64,000 nucleotides of DNA from Verrucomicrobiota bacterium (GCA_022710725.1 JAKLGK010000003.1:310001-374000), one strand, 5' to 3'. Counted from the first letter of the stretch, positions 20,639-31,878 are shown. Notes: generated by a model not told the origin, from the letters alone. A program made the numbers and translations.

Positions 20639-22867
20639 CTAGAGCAGCGAGACCGCGTCCACGTCCACAATGCAGCGAACGTCCTCAGGCCACTTGAAGG
20701 TTTCCAGCACGGCCTTGAGCGGGGCGGTCATGCTCCGGGTGGACGGCGCTCGCAGGAGGACCTGGTAGCGATACTGCCCGCGGGCCCGGGCCAGCGGCGC
20801 GGGGGTTGGCCCGGCCAGTTTCACGGAGGCCGGCAGCTTCGGCTTCAGGGCGCGAACGAGCGCCTCGCCGGCGAACTGGACCTTCGCCTCGCCCGGGCCC
20901 TGGAGATGCAGGCACACCAGGTGCCCGAACGGAGGATAGCCCAGCTCTTTCCGGAACTCGATCTCCTGGTCGAAGAACCCTTCGTAGTCCAGCCGACGGG
21001 CCGCCTGCACGGCCGGGTGAAACGGCGTGTAGGTCTGGATGATGACCTCGCCGGTCGCCTGCCCGCGGCCCGCCCGGCCGGCGACCTGGGTCAGCAGCTG
21101 GAAGGTCCGCTCGGCCGCGCGGAAGTCCGGCATGTGCAGGCTCAAGTCGGCGTACAGCACGCCGACCAGCGTGACGTTCGGGAAGTGCAGGCCCTTGGCG
21201 ATCATCTGGGTGCCGACGAGGATGTCGATGCGCCCCGCGCGGAATTCTCCGAGGATCTCCCGGTGCGCGTCCTTCCGGCCAGTCGTATCGGAATCCATGC
21301 GCCGGACGCAGGCGTCGGGGAACAGCCGGGAGATGATGGATTCGATGCGCTGCGTGCCGACGCCGGCGAACTTGAAGGCCGGGGTGCGGCACTTGTCGTT
21401 CGGGCACCGCGCGGGCACGATGCGGCGCTCCCCGCACACGTGGCAGAGCAGGATTTCCGGCGCGCCGGGCTCCCGGTGGTAGGTCATCGCCACGCTGCAC
21501 TCGTTGCAGCGCGCCACGTACCCGCACTGGGGGCAGACCAGGGACGTCGCGAAGCCGCGGCGGTTGAGGAAGAGCATGGTCTGCTCGGCGCGGGAGAGCC
21601 GCGAGTGGATGGCGTCCACCAGGTCCCCCGAAAAGACATTCGGCCGCCCCGCGCGCTCGGCCTCCTCGCGCAGGTCCACCACCCGCACCGCGGGCATGGT
21701 GCGGTGGTCCACGCGCGCCGGCATCCGGGCCAGTCCGTATTTCCCGATGCGGGCGTTCTGGAACGACTCCAGCGAGGGCGTGGCGGAGCCCAGCAGCACC
21801 GCGCAGCCCTCCAAGTGGCCGCGCATCACGGCGACGTCGCGGGCGTGGTAGGCCGGGGTCTCCTCCTGCTTGTAGGTCGGCTCGTGCTCCTCGTCCACGA
21901 CAATCAGCCCGAGCTTCTCCACCGGCGCGAACAGGGCCGAGCGGGCGCCGATGACCACGCGCGCCCGGCCCTGGCGGACCCGGTGCCACTCGTCGTGCCG
22001 CTCGCCGTCGGAGAGGGAGCTGTGCAGCACGGCGATAGTGTCGCCGAACCGGCCGTGGAAGCGTTCGATGGTCTGGGGCGTCAGGGATATCTCGGGCACG
22101 AGCACGATGGCCCCCTGCCCCTTCTCCAGCGCGCGGGCGATGGCCTGGAGGTAGACCTCCGTCTTGCCGCTGCCCGTGACGCCGTAGAGCAGCACGACCG
22201 GCGGCTCCAGGGTGTCCATGGCGCGGCACACGAGGTCGAGGGCCTCCTTCTGCTGCGGCATCAGCGCCAGCGGCTGCGTGCGCAGGAGCTCCTGCCCGGC
22301 CAGCGGATCGCGGTGGACCGCCTGCCGGCCGATCCGCACCCATCCCTTTTTCTCCAGCGCCCGGACGGCGGCGGACGTGGTCTTCGCGGCGCGCGCCAGG
22401 TCGTTGAGGAACGCCGGACCGCCCGCCCGGAGCGCGTCCAGCACGGCGGCCTGCTTCGGGGCCTTCGCCCGCAAGCGCTCCACGGCCAGGTCGTCCATCG
22501 CCGCCTCGGCCGGCTGGACCAGGAGCCGCTCCTTGAAGCCGGTCCCTTTTCTCCGGACCGGCGCGGGCAGGACCGTGTGGATGGTCCGCTCGACGGGCGC
22601 CAGGTAGTATTCGCTCATCCAGCGCGCCAGCTGCAGCAGGCGCTCGTCCACGAGGACGGCCTGGCCGACGGTGTCGCGGATTTCCTTGAGCTTCGGGTGC
22701 CGCGCCTCGTCGGACAAGCCGACGACATAGCCGCGGGCCTCGGAATGGCCGAACGGCACGACGACCTGCATGCCGACCCGGAGCTGCCCCTCGAGCCGGG
22801 CCGGGATCAGATAGTCAAACTCGCGGTTGCGCGCGACCTCGACGACCACTCTGGCGATGCGCGGCAT
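20639..22867 (-). CDS. priA: Primosomal replication protein N' (replication restart helicase)
   Basis: A 3'-5' superfamily 2 helicase that restarts stalled replication forks. It has 742 residues, the normal PriA length. The N-terminal DNA-binding domain starts MPRIARVVVEVARNREFDY. Walker A is GVTGSGKTEVYLQ, and the DEAH box is VVDEEHEPTYKQEE. Eight zinc cysteines lie in CPQCGYVARCNEC and CHVCGERRIVPARCPNDKC. The helicase C domain has ILVGTQMIAKGLHFPNVTLV and TQVAGRAGRG. The ATG follows the esterase stop codon by a single base, so translation is coupled to it. Longer in-frame starts run into the esterase and are not credible. Confidence 0.95.
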   Translation of the reverse strand: MPRIARVVVEVARNREFDYLIPARLEGQLRVGMQVVVPFGHSEARGYVVGLSDEARHPKLKEIRDTVGQAVLVDERLLQLARWMSEYYLAPVERTIHTVLPAPVRRKGTGFKERLLVQPAEAAMDDLAVERLRAKAPKQAAVLDALRAGGPAFLNDLARAAKTTSAAVRALEKKGWVRIGRQAVHRDPLAGQELLRTQPLALMPQQKEALDLVCRAMDTLEPPVVLLYGVTGSGKTEVYLQAIARALEKGQGAIVLVPEISLTPQTIERFHGRFGDTIAVLHSSLSDGERHDEWHRVRQGRARVVIGARSALFAPVEKLGLIVVDEEHEPTYKQEETPAYHARDVAVMRGHLEGCAVLLGSATPSLESFQNARIGKYGLARMPARVDHRTMPAVRVVDLREEAERAGRPNVFSGDLVDAIHSRLSRAEQTMLFLNRRGFATSLVCPQCGYVARCNECSVAMTYHREPGAPEILLCHVCGERRIVPARCPNDKCRTPAFKFAGVGTQRIESIISRLFPDACVRRMDSDTTGRKDAHREILGEFRAGRIDILVGTQMIAKGLHFPNVTLVGVLYADLSLHMPDFRAAERTFQLLTQVAGRAGRGQATGEVIIQTYTPFHPAVQAARRLDYEGFFDQEIEFRKELGYPPFGHLVCLHLQGPGEAKVQFAGEALVRALKPKLPASVKLAGPTPAPLARARGQYRYQVLLRAPSTRSMTAPLKAVLETFKWPEDVRCIVDVDAVSLL

Positions 22868-22868
22868 G

Positions 22869-24047
22869 CTACGGCGCGGAGGGCTCCCCGCCGGTGATCG
22901 GCGGCAATTCCCGTATCCAGTCCTGCGGGCCCTGGCCGAAGAAATAGAGCAGCGGCATCCAGACGCGCTTCGCCCACGCCGCCTCGTTGTGCTCGGCCGC
23001 GATGTCGCGGAACCAGACCAGGTTGTCCCCCTGTTCAAATCCCATGTCCTGCAACAGGGGCAGCATTTGATCGATGCCCGTCTGCAACCTTTCTTCGAGG
23101 CCGATCCCGCCGTTGTCCATGTAGAACCGGACCGCGGGCGGGTCTTCCTGCTTCGCCCGGGCGAGGGCCAGCGTCTCGTCCGAGAACGACGGCGAGAGGC
23201 AGCCGGCCATCGAGTAGACATCCGGGTATTCCCAGGCCAGCAGGAAGGAGACGCGCCCGCCCATGGAGGAACCCATGACGGCGGTATGCGCCCGGTCCGG
23301 CATGGTGCGGTACTTCGCATCGATGAACGCCTTCAGATCCCTGGCGAGGAATCGGCGGAACGCGGAGCCCGCTTCCGTCTCCGAGTACTCCGGGAACCGG
23401 TTGCTGGTGCAGGTGGCGGCCACGACGATGATCTCCTGCAGGCGGCCCTCGGCGATCAGCCGCGTCGCGGTCTCGTCCACGCCCCAGTCCGCGCCGTGGG
23501 TGGAGGTGGCGGGATCGAAGACCTGCTGGCCGTCGTGCATGTAGAGGACGGGATAGCGGCGCTCCGGATCGGTCGCGTAGCTTGGCGGTAGCCAGACCAG
23601 CACGTCGCGCGGCAGGATGCCTTCGCCCGCCATGCCGGCGTGGTATTCCACGGTTCCCGTGTACTTCGGCGCGGCCGGATCGCGGGGCGTCGGCCACCGG
23701 GTGACGACCTCGCGCACGGTCGTATCACCGCCGACGCGGAGCACGTGGTTCGGCGGCACGGAGCCGTCGGCGGCCAGCGCCTCGGTGTCCCACGAGCCGA
23801 GCGTGAACTTGTATTCCAGCGTCGAGCCGGTCTCGACGGGCACCTTGAGCACCCAGAAACCGTCGGCGCGCTTCTGAAGGGGCACGGCGGACGGGTTCCA
23901 ACTTCCGAGCTTTTCATGGTTGCCCGTGATGTGCACCCAGCCGTTTTCCGGGAGATCGTTCGCAGTGATCACGAACGAAACCCAGCTTTCCGCGGCGCCG
24001 GCCGACAGCGCCGAGATCAACAGTAGCGCGATCCAGGTCTTTCGCAT
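22869..24047 (-). CDS. Secreted esterase with N-terminal starch-binding-like domain
   Basis: A 392-residue exported protein. MRKTWIALLLISALSAGAAESW is a signal peptide. Residues about 20-115 resemble CBM20 (NLPENGWVHITGNHEKLGSWNP, TLEYKFTLGSW). An esterase-D/IroE type domain follows (DVLVWLPPSYA, PVLYMHDGQQVFD). It has the nucleophile elbow GSSMGGRVSF and a late His in DIAAEHNEAAW, as in feruloyl and acetyl-xylan esterases. A polysaccharide-linked role is inferred from the CBM, not proven. It is followed by priA one base later. Confidence 0.83.
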   Translation of the reverse strand: MRKTWIALLLISALSAGAAESWVSFVITANDLPENGWVHITGNHEKLGSWNPSAVPLQKRADGFWVLKVPVETGSTLEYKFTLGSWDTEALAADGSVPPNHVLRVGGDTTVREVVTRWPTPRDPAAPKYTGTVEYHAGMAGEGILPRDVLVWLPPSYATDPERRYPVLYMHDGQQVFDPATSTHGADWGVDETATRLIAEGRLQEIIVVAATCTSNRFPEYSETEAGSAFRRFLARDLKAFIDAKYRTMPDRAHTAVMGSSMGGRVSFLLAWEYPDVYSMAGCLSPSFSDETLALARAKQEDPPAVRFYMDNGGIGLEERLQTGIDQMLPLLQDMGFEQGDNLVWFRDIAAEHNEAAWAKRVWMPLLYFFGQGPQDWIRELPPITGGEPSAP

Positions 24048-24057
24048 GGCATCTCCT

Positions 24058-24474
24058 TTATTCCCCGATGATCTTCACCAGCACGCGTTTGCGGCGCCGG
24101 CCGTCGAACTCGCCGTAGAAAATGCACTCCCACGGCCCGAAATCCAGTTTGCCGCCGCTGACGGCGACGACCACCTCGCGGCCCATGACGGTGCGCTTCA
24201 GGTGGGCGTCCGCGTTGTCCTCGGCGCCGTTGTGGGCGTACTGCGTGTAGGGCTTTTCCGGCGCGAGCTTCTCCAGCCACTTCTCAAAGTCGGCGTGCAG
24301 CCCGCTCTCGTTGTCGTTGATGAACACGCTGGCGGTGATGTGCATGGCGTTGCAGAGCAGCAGCCCCTCTCGGATGCCGCTCTCGCGCAGGCACTCCTCG
24401 ACCTGCGGCGTGATGTTGACGAACGCCCGCCGCGCTGGCGTGTTGAACCAGAGTTCCTTGCGGTAAAATTTCAT
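24058..24474 (-). CDS. YjbQ-family protein (UPF0047)
   Basis: A 138-residue cytoplasmic protein of the small YjbQ family, linked in other bacteria to a minor thiamine-phosphate synthase activity. Family signatures are [33 protein letters not shown] and [18 protein letters not shown], including the conserved His and Glu. The start at [10 protein letters not shown] matches the family's usual N-terminus; an in-frame ATG 12 codons upstream lacks similarity. It lies 10 bases upstream of the esterase gene start. Confidence 0.88.
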   Translation of the reverse strand: MKFYRKELWFNTPARRAFVNITPQVEECLRESGIREGLLLCNAMHITASVFINDNESGLHADFEKWLEKLAPEKPYTQYAHNGAEDNADAHLKRTVMGREVVVAVSGGKLDFGPWECIFYGEFDGRRRKRVLVKIIGE

Positions 24475-24546
24475 GGAGTCGGCCTCCCGGCTTTTGAAGC
24501 AGAGTAACACAGGTGAAGGGAACTCGACAACGCGGCACCGGGCTGG

Positions 24547-25901
<1,355 letters not shown>

Positions 25902-25905
<4 letters not shown>

Positions 25906-27890
25906 GGCAGCGGCTCCGCGCCCGCCGGCAGCCGCAGGGTCACGCAGGTGCCCTGTTCGCCGGTCTCCAGTTGAATGCTTCCGTTGTGATCCAAGACCAC
26001 GCGTTGCACGATAGCCAGGCCCAGGCCCATGCCCCGCGCCTTCGTGGTGCAAAACGGAGAGAAGACCTTGTCCCGGATGCCGGGTTCGATTCCGGGCCCG
26101 TTGTCGCGCACGGACAGAGAGACCGTCCTCGCGATCCCTGCTCCGCCCGCGTTGCGCGCGACCAGTTCGACGCGGGGCGCCGCCCGGCCCCTGGCGGCCT
26201 CAAGGGAGTTGGCCAGGAGATGCATGACGCATTCGGCCAGCGCCTGCAGGTCGCCACGGACCGGCCACAGGCCGGCTTCCAGGTCCTGGCCCACCGGGAT
26301 CCCCGGGGGGAACCCGGTCTGGCGCACCAGTTCCAGCGCCTGCGCGACCACCTCGCGGATGTCGACATCCTCAATCGTCAGCCGGGGCGGATGGGCGAAA
26401 CGATTGATGTGGTCGATGATCCGATTCAAGCGGTCCACCTCCTGGGAGACAATCCCGGAGAACTCGTGCCGGAACTCCGCCTCCTCGTAACGCTCGGGCA
26501 GCAACTGGGCGAAGGTTTTGATGGCCACGAGCGGATTACGTATCTCGTGCGACATGCCCGCGGCCAATTCCGCCCAGAATGCGGCGCGCTCGACCTGCCC
26601 CTGTTTTTCCATCAGCGCCCGCTCGGCGGTGATATCCTGCACGAAGAGGACCGCGCCCAGGCAGCCGGCCTTGCTCTCCAAGCGTTGCGCCCGGGCCGTC
26701 AGCACGTGCGGATTGCCGGGCCCGCTCCATTCCTCGGGCGTTCGGATCCCCTCTCCCGCGAGCGCGCGGCGGATCAGGTCGGCCGCGCGGGGCCCCAGTT
26801 CCTCTATGCGGCGGTTCAGGACCGTTTCCGCGGTGGTGCCGAAGATACGCCAGGCCTCGTCGTTGAACCAGCGCACGGCGCCCGCCGCATCCACGGCGAC
26901 AATACCGGTGGGAATGCTCTGGAGCAACGTGTCCGCCAGCGTCTTCTGCACGGCCAGTTCCTCGTAGAGCAGCGCGTTTTCCAGCGTCGTGGAGACATGC
27001 TCGGCCAGCGCCGCCAGGTCCTCCAGGTGCCCGGCCTCGAACGGCAGACCGGTGACCCGGTGCCCGACGTACAGCCAGCCGAGCAGCCGGCCCCGCGCCT
27101 GCAGCGGCAGCAGGATCTCCGCGCCCAGCGTATGGAGGGTCTGCTGCAGCAGGTACCGGTCGTCCGGGTTGCGCACATGGGAAAGGTTGTCGCGCGAGAC
27201 CAGGTGCGCATGCCGGGCCATCCAGCGGACGAGGTCGTCCCGCGGGCGGTATTCCAGAATGTCCACGCCCTCCAGGCATCGCAGGCCGCCCCGCCACTTG
27301 AACGTCTCGCTGTCGCGAGCACGGCAGAAAATGCCGACCCGCGAGACCCGCACCGACGCGGCGACATCCTCGGCCATGGTCTGCAGCAACGATTCCACGT
27401 CGCCGACGGGACAGAGGCTCCCGGGATAGTACGGGGGCATGCGGCGCGCGAGCGCGTCCGGAGCGGGCCGGGCCGTCCTCACCCGGGCGGATTGCGCCTC
27501 CTCCCGCAGGGCGTCGTTCTCGGCGAGCAGGCGATGATGACCGGCGGCTCGAAGCGTGACATGCTGGATGCGCGCGCGGTCCGCCTCCAGGTCTTCGACC
27601 GCGTACACACCCAGCGCCTCGGCCTGCCGGACCGGCTCGGAGCCGGGCACGCCCAGGGCGACGATGACGCTCCGCCGGCCCCGCTCGATCGCGCACCGGA
27701 TCAGCGCCACCGCCTCCTCGGCCCGCAGGTCCACCAGCGCCAGCAGCCCGTCACTGCGCTCGGCCAGTTCCTCGAAGGCCGCCGGCGAAACGACCGGCCG
27801 CACCACGGCCACGTCGGCCAGCAGGCCGGACGACCGGCGGACCAGACCGTCGTCCTGGGTATATAGATGAATGACGGGCTCCGGCGTCAT
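25902..27890 (-). CDS. Soluble GAF-PAS histidine kinase
   Basis: A cytoplasmic sensor kinase of 662 residues, likely partner of the NtrC-type regulator that it overlaps by 4 bases. Residues 1-115 look like a degenerate receiver without the usual phospho-acceptor context. A GAF domain covers about 155-305, then a PAS domain (TLLQSIPTGIVAVDAAGAVRW). The HisKA motif is AGMSHEIRNPLVAIKTFAQLL, and the ATPase has N and G boxes (ECVMHLLANSLEAA, VRDNGPGIEPG, GMGLGLAIVQ). It overlaps the upstream membrane kinase by 4 bases. Two kinases in series feeding one regulator is unusual. Confidence 0.87.
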
Positions 27891-30394
27891 GCGGCGGTCG
27901 CCTCTTCCGGCAATAGCGGGAAATAGAGTGAAAAGGTGGTGCCGCGGCCGATGTCGCTGGAGACGTCCACGAGCCCCGCATGGTCCGCGATGATGCCGTG
28001 CGCCACCGAGAGACCCAGACCGGTCCCGTGGTCTTTCGTGGTGAAAAACGGATCAAACACCCGGGCCAGGTTCTCGCGGGAGATCCCCTCGCCCGTATCC
28101 GTGACGCAGACGCGGATGAAGGAGCGGCCGGCGTCGTGCGCATCCGAGACCCGCGACGAATACGGCGGGCATTCGGGATTGTCCGTGGACACGATGAGCA
28201 CGCCGCCTTCCCCCCGGATGGCATCCATGCCGTTGAGCAGGATATTCACGAATGCCTGGTTCAGCTGGTTGGCGTCGGCGCGGACCCGGTCCCGCGCCGC
28301 TTCGAGACGAACGGCCAGGTTGATCCCCCTGCGGTGGGCCTGCTGGGCGACCAGTTGCAGCGTGGAGTGCAGCACCTGGTGCAGCGCGAGCGGGACCAGG
28401 TTGGGACGCGCGGGCCGGCTGAAGTGGAGCAGCTGATTCACGATCGCGTCAATTCGCTGGATTTCGTCGCCGGCGAGTTTCGAGAGGGTCGTGCGGAATT
28501 CGGGATCGTCGTAGCGTTCGGGCAGCAACTGCGTGAAGGTCTTGATGGAGACCAGCGGATTCTTGATCTCGTGGGCCATGCCGGCAACGAGCGTTCCGAG
28601 GCTGGCCAGGCGGTCGGTCCGCCGGACTTGCATCTCGAGCCGCCGCAGCGCCGTCATGTCGCTGAAGACCACCAAGGCGCCGAGCGCCTGGCCGGTATGT
28701 CCATGGAAGACGGAACTCCCGAGCCGGATCGGGGTCTCCTCGCCGGGATTCGGGACGAGAACGGCATCCTGGTCGCGCCGGCCCTGGCCGTGGTCCAAGG
28801 TCTTTTGCAGCGCCGCGGCCAGAGGCTCGGGAAGCACGGAGAGCGGCTGGCCCAGCACATCGGCGGGTTGGAGCCGGGTGATCCGCTGCGCCTCGTGGTT
28901 GAAGACGGTGATGACGCGCTCGGCATTGACCGCGATTACGCCGCTGACCAGGTTGTCCAGCAGGATCTCGTGGTAAATCTTGCTGTTCTGGATCTGGGTG
29001 TAGAGCCGCGCGTTTTCCAGAGCCACGGCCAGCTGGTTGCAGAGGATCTGCAGCGCCTCCTGCTCCACGGCCCCGTAAATGCGCCCCGAGAGCCGCGGGC
29101 CCAGCAGCAGGAGTCCTTCCAGGCCCTCCTTGGAATGGATGCGAACGGAGATGGCGGCGCGCAGGTCCTTCAGCCGTGCGGCCGCGGCCGTCAGCAGGGC
29201 GGAGGGGCGGATGCGTTCGACCAGGTCGATGCTCAACGGCCCGCCATGCTCCCGGACCACCTGCGCCAGCGCGTCCTCCGGCTTCAGCGAGAGGCTCCCG
29301 TCGACCGCCGGATCGGGGTAGTGCTGTTCGTAGACGGTGGGGCCCAGCAGCAGGATCACGACCCGATCCGTATCGACAGCCTGGCTGATGCTGTGGGCAA
29401 AGCGCTGGAGCAGGTCACGCAGGGTCCCGATGGAATCCAGGAGGCGCGTTGTGCGCTGCACAACGGTGGCCACATTGAGGGGGCGCGCATTGATGAACAA
29501 CCGGGCGGAGAACCGCTGGAGTCGTCCGTGCACGGGCGCCAGGGAAAACGCGAGCGCCAGCGCGGCCGCCATGTGGGGCAGCAGCGACGGACCGTAAACG
29601 CGGTTCGTCAGCTGGTCAACGGGAAACCAGACGGCCAGGTACAACAGCAGGAGATACGCGGTCAGCAGGGCGTAGGCTGTGACCCGGCGGAGCAGTTCGG
29701 TCGCCTCCATGATCCGGCGCGTGGCGATCCCGTAGGCGATGCTCGCGTCGAGAAAGACCAGGCTCAAGGGCGAGAGCGCGGCATACACGTAGTCCGACGT
29801 CAGCATCGGCAGGATGATCGAGCAGAGCACGCCGAACATCAGGCCGCTGGGCAAACCCAGGAGAATAAAACAGATTTCCGCGCGGACGATTCCCGAGGTG
29901 CCGCGGGCGTCGCGGATCAACCGCAGCAGCAGGAGAAACCAGGCCGCCAGATAGTACACGGTGAACACATGGAGACCCGGCCCGTAGACGGCATACGGCA
30001 GTCCCTGGCCGGCGCCCGGCATCTGCACCCCGGCAAGAAAGTACCCGGTCTGGCACAGCCCGGCGATGAAAACCGTGGCGAACCACAGCCCCCAGCCGCC
30101 CCGGATGCGGGGGAGACGGCGCGTCCCGTGATCGACCACGGCCTGCCGCAGGTAATCGCCCGCCATCGGGATCAGCAGCGCCACGGCGTAGGCCTGCCGG
30201 ATCCAGAACGACGCCCAGCGGGCCGAGGCGGCCATGGTGATGAACAGTACGCCGACCAGCCACGCCGCCAGCACCAGGCTCAACATGAAGAAAACGCGGT
30301 TCGTCGCGCGCCCGGGCTGGGTCGCGAGCACGAACACCCCGAGCGCCAGGTTCAGCGCCAGCGTCAGGACCAGGGTGACCTGCACCGGGGTCAT
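27887..30394 (-). CDS. Membrane histidine kinase with multi-TM sensor, GAF and PAS (PrsK-like)
   Basis: An 835-residue membrane sensor kinase. The first 275 residues hold about eight hydrophobic segments resembling the 7TM histidine-kinase sensor, so the signal may be lipid-soluble or within the membrane. A GAF domain follows (about 320-470), then PAS (LLDNLVSGVIAVNAERVITV), HisKA with GTLVAGMAHEIKNPLVSIK and a C-terminal ATPase (NILLNGMDAI, VTDTGEGIS, GTGLGLSVAHGI). It overlaps the ketosynthase stop upstream and the second kinase downstream, each by 4 bases, so these genes form one translationally coupled operon. Confidence 0.87.
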   Translation of the reverse strand: MTPVQVTLVLTLALNLALGVFVLATQPGRATNRVFFMLSLVLAAWLVGVLFITMAASARWASFWIRQAYAVALLIPMAGDYLRQAVVDHGTRRLPRIRGGWGLWFATVFIAGLCQTGYFLAGVQMPGAGQGLPYAVYGPGLHVFTVYYLAAWFLLLLRLIRDARGTSGIVRAEICFILLGLPSGLMFGVLCSIILPMLTSDYVYAALSPLSLVFLDASIAYGIATRRIMEATELLRRVTAYALLTAYLLLLYLAVWFPVDQLTNRVYGPSLLPHMAAALALAFSLAPVHGRLQRFSARLFINARPLNVATVVQRTTRLLDSIGTLRDLLQRFAHSISQAVDTDRVVILLLGPTVYEQHYPDPAVDGSLSLKPEDALAQVVREHGGPLSIDLVERIRPSALLTAAAARLKDLRAAISVRIHSKEGLEGLLLLGPRLSGRIYGAVEQEALQILCNQLAVALENARLYTQIQNSKIYHEILLDNLVSGVIAVNAERVITVFNHEAQRITRLQPADVLGQPLSVLPEPLAAALQKTLDHGQGRRDQDAVLVPNPGEETPIRLGSSVFHGHTGQALGALVVFSDMTALRRLEMQVRRTDRLASLGTLVAGMAHEIKNPLVSIKTFTQLLPERYDDPEFRTTLSKLAGDEIQRIDAIVNQLLHFSRPARPNLVPLALHQVLHSTLQLVAQQAHRRGINLAVRLEAARDRVRADANQLNQAFVNILLNGMDAIRGEGGVLIVSTDNPECPPYSSRVSDAHDAGRSFIRVCVTDTGEGISRENLARVFDPFFTTKDHGTGLGLSVAHGIIADHAGLVDVSSDIGRGTTFSLYFPLLPEEATAA

Positions 30395-31635
30395 TCCGGC
30401 GCGATCCTTTCAACGACCATGCTGCCGTTGCGTCCACCGAGCCCGTGGCTGTTGATCACCACGCAATCGAGCACGGCGGCCCGCGGCCGGCCGGCGACAT
30501 AATCCAGGTCGCAGGCGGGATCGGGTTCCTCCAGATTCGCCGTCGGGGGGATCCGGCGGTGCCGGATGATCAGCGCGCAGGCCGCCAACTGCAGCACGCC
30601 GCCGGCGGCCAGCGGGTTTCCGATGTGCCCCTTGATGGACGACACCGGTATCCGGCTGGCCCGCTGTCCCAGCGCGGCCTTGATCATGTTCGTTTCGACG
30701 CGATCCAGCACGGGATGCCCCGGCCCGTGCGCGTTGACATAGTCCACGCGCGCGGCATGGCGACCGGCATTGGCCAGCGCCATCTTCATGGTTCCGGCCA
30801 GTCCCGAACCGGGCAAGCCCGGGTCGGGATCGGCATTCATGGCGTATCCCTTGATCTCAAGATAGGGACGGGCGCCGCGAGCCCGGGCATGGTTCATGTT
30901 TTCCAGCACGACCACCGCGGCCCCCTCGGAGATCACGCCGCATACGCGCCGACGATCGAAAGGCCGGCTTGCCGTGCGCGGATCCGTCACGTCCGCGGAA
31001 ATGAGCCCGCAAGCGGCAAAACTGGTAAAGGCCGTGTAGCTGATCGGGGCATCCGCCCCGCCGGCCATGGCCACGTCGGCGCGGCCGCTCTGGATCTGCT
31101 CCGTGGCGGCTCCGACCGCGTCCATGCCGGCCGCGCAGGCGCTGGACATGGTCAGGGGCTGTGTTTGCAGCCCCAGGCACGCGCTGATGGCGTTGACGGC
31201 CGCGTGCGGCATGAACGCGCCGATGATGTACGGCGGCCCGTTGGCCGCCCCCCTTTTTTCAATCTGGAGGTGATGCTGCTCCCACATGTCGGGGGCGCTT
31301 GTGCTCACCCCCATCACCAGCGGCATCGGAAAATGCCGGGCCAGTTGCGCGGCCTCCAATCCCGAATCCTCCAACGCCAACCTCGCCGCGGCGACCGCCA
31401 ACTGCGTGCAGCGCGACATGCGTCTCGGCTTCATTGCCGGATCGATGAAGTCCGTCGGTTTGAAATCCCGGACTTCACCGGCGGCCTTGCATGGGGTGTC
31501 CGTCGCATCAAACAGCGTGATGGGCCCCACGCCGCTACGACCCTCCAGCAGGCTGGCCCAGAATGCGTCTTTGCCGATTCCGTTCGGCGCCACCACGCCG
31601 ATTCCAGTCACCACAACTCGCTGGGGCGCCCTCAT
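30391..31635 (-). CDS. Beta-ketoacyl-ACP synthase-like protein with His-to-Asn change in the triad
   Basis: A 414-residue thiolase-fold ketosynthase related to FabF. The nucleophile C167 is in SSACAAGMDA and the first histidine H303 in NAHGPGHPVLDRVE. At the second histidine position the protein has N340 (KGHIGNPLAAGG instead of the usual GH). This gives Cys-His-Asn, as in the FabH/chalcone-synthase branch, though the rest is FabF-like. A shift in decarboxylation or in the primer used is possible (inference). First gene of the ketosynthase-kinase-kinase-regulator operon, divergent from an O-methyltransferase. A long hairpin precedes and includes its start codon. No acyl carrier protein gene is adjacent. 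Confidence 0.84.
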   Translation of the reverse strand: MRAPQRVVVTGIGVVAPNGIGKDAFWASLLEGRSGVGPITLFDATDTPCKAAGEVRDFKPTDFIDPAMKPRRMSRCTQLAVAAARLALEDSGLEAAQLARHFPMPLVMGVSTSAPDMWEQHHLQIEKRGAANGPPYIIGAFMPHAAVNAISACLGLQTQPLTMSSACAAGMDAVGAATEQIQSGRADVAMAGGADAPISYTAFTSFAACGLISADVTDPRTASRPFDRRRVCGVISEGAAVVVLENMNHARARGARPYLEIKGYAMNADPDPGLPGSGLAGTMKMALANAGRHAARVDYVNAHGPGHPVLDRVETNMIKAALGQRASRIPVSSIKGHIGNPLAAGGVLQLAACALIIRHRRIPPTANLEEPDPACDLDYVAGRPRAAVLDCVVINSHGLGGRNGSMVVERIAPE

Positions 31636-31685
31636 GACACGCTCATTTCAAAAAAGACGGTTAGGCTGGCCTTGAAATGAGTCAT
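31634..31685 (-). promoter_or_regulatory. Leader hairpin enclosing the ketosynthase start codon
   Basis: CTCATTTCAA (31642-31651) and TTGAAATGAG (31672-31681) are perfect 10-bp arms with a 20-base loop. ATGA and TCAT flank them, extending the stem after a short bulge into the ATG of the ketosynthase gene. In the mRNA the start codon would sit at the foot of the stem. It could regulate translation or be a protein operator. Confidence 0.45.
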
Positions 31686-31690
31686 ACTTG

Positions 31691-31704
31691 TCACCGTGCG
31701 GTGA
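31691..31704. promoter_or_regulatory. Palindrome TCACCGTGCGGTGA, operator-like
   Basis: Perfect 6-bp arms TCACCG/CGGTGA around TG in the divergent promoter region between the ketosynthase and O-methyltransferase genes. Suits a dimeric repressor or activator; no binding protein can be named. Confidence 0.35.
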
Positions 31705-31773
31705 TAAAGCGGATATTGACAATGAACATTTATGTACATCCGGTCAATCACAATTGAAGGTCCTTGTACTCTT

Positions 31774-31801
31774 TTGTTCAATACGTTTCAGCTTGCATAA
31801 T
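31774..31801 (+). promoter_or_regulatory. Possible sigma70 promoter of the O-methyltransferase gene
   Basis: TTGTTC and CATAAT (5 of 6 -10 bases) are 16 bases apart in an AT-rich gap of 243 bases. A palindrome GAAACGTTTC lies just downstream at 31816-31825. The rest of the gap holds ATGTACAT (31732-31739) and the leader hairpin of the divergent gene. The start of the next gene is 78 bases away. Confidence 0.3.
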
Positions 31802-31815
31802 AGGTTACTATAGAG

Positions 31816-31825
31816 GAAACGTTTC
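31816..31825. promoter_or_regulatory. Palindrome GAAACGTTTC
   Basis: A perfect 10-base palindrome between the possible -10 and the methyltransferase start; may be an operator site. Confidence 0.25.
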
Positions 31826-31878
31826 TTGCTCTACTCAAGTGTGTTAAGTAAAAAGCAAATGTTTCAGAGAAACCGCCC

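Noticed and set aside
20639..23320. priA with a 151-residue N-terminal extension
   Set aside because: The extension overlaps the esterase coding region; the ATG at 22867 gives the normal PriA start.
31813..31830. AGAGGAAACGTTTCTTGC as a sigma54 promoter of the O-methyltransferase
   Set aside because: GG and GC are 11 bases apart instead of 10 and the -24 element is poor; the palindrome is kept only as a possible operator.
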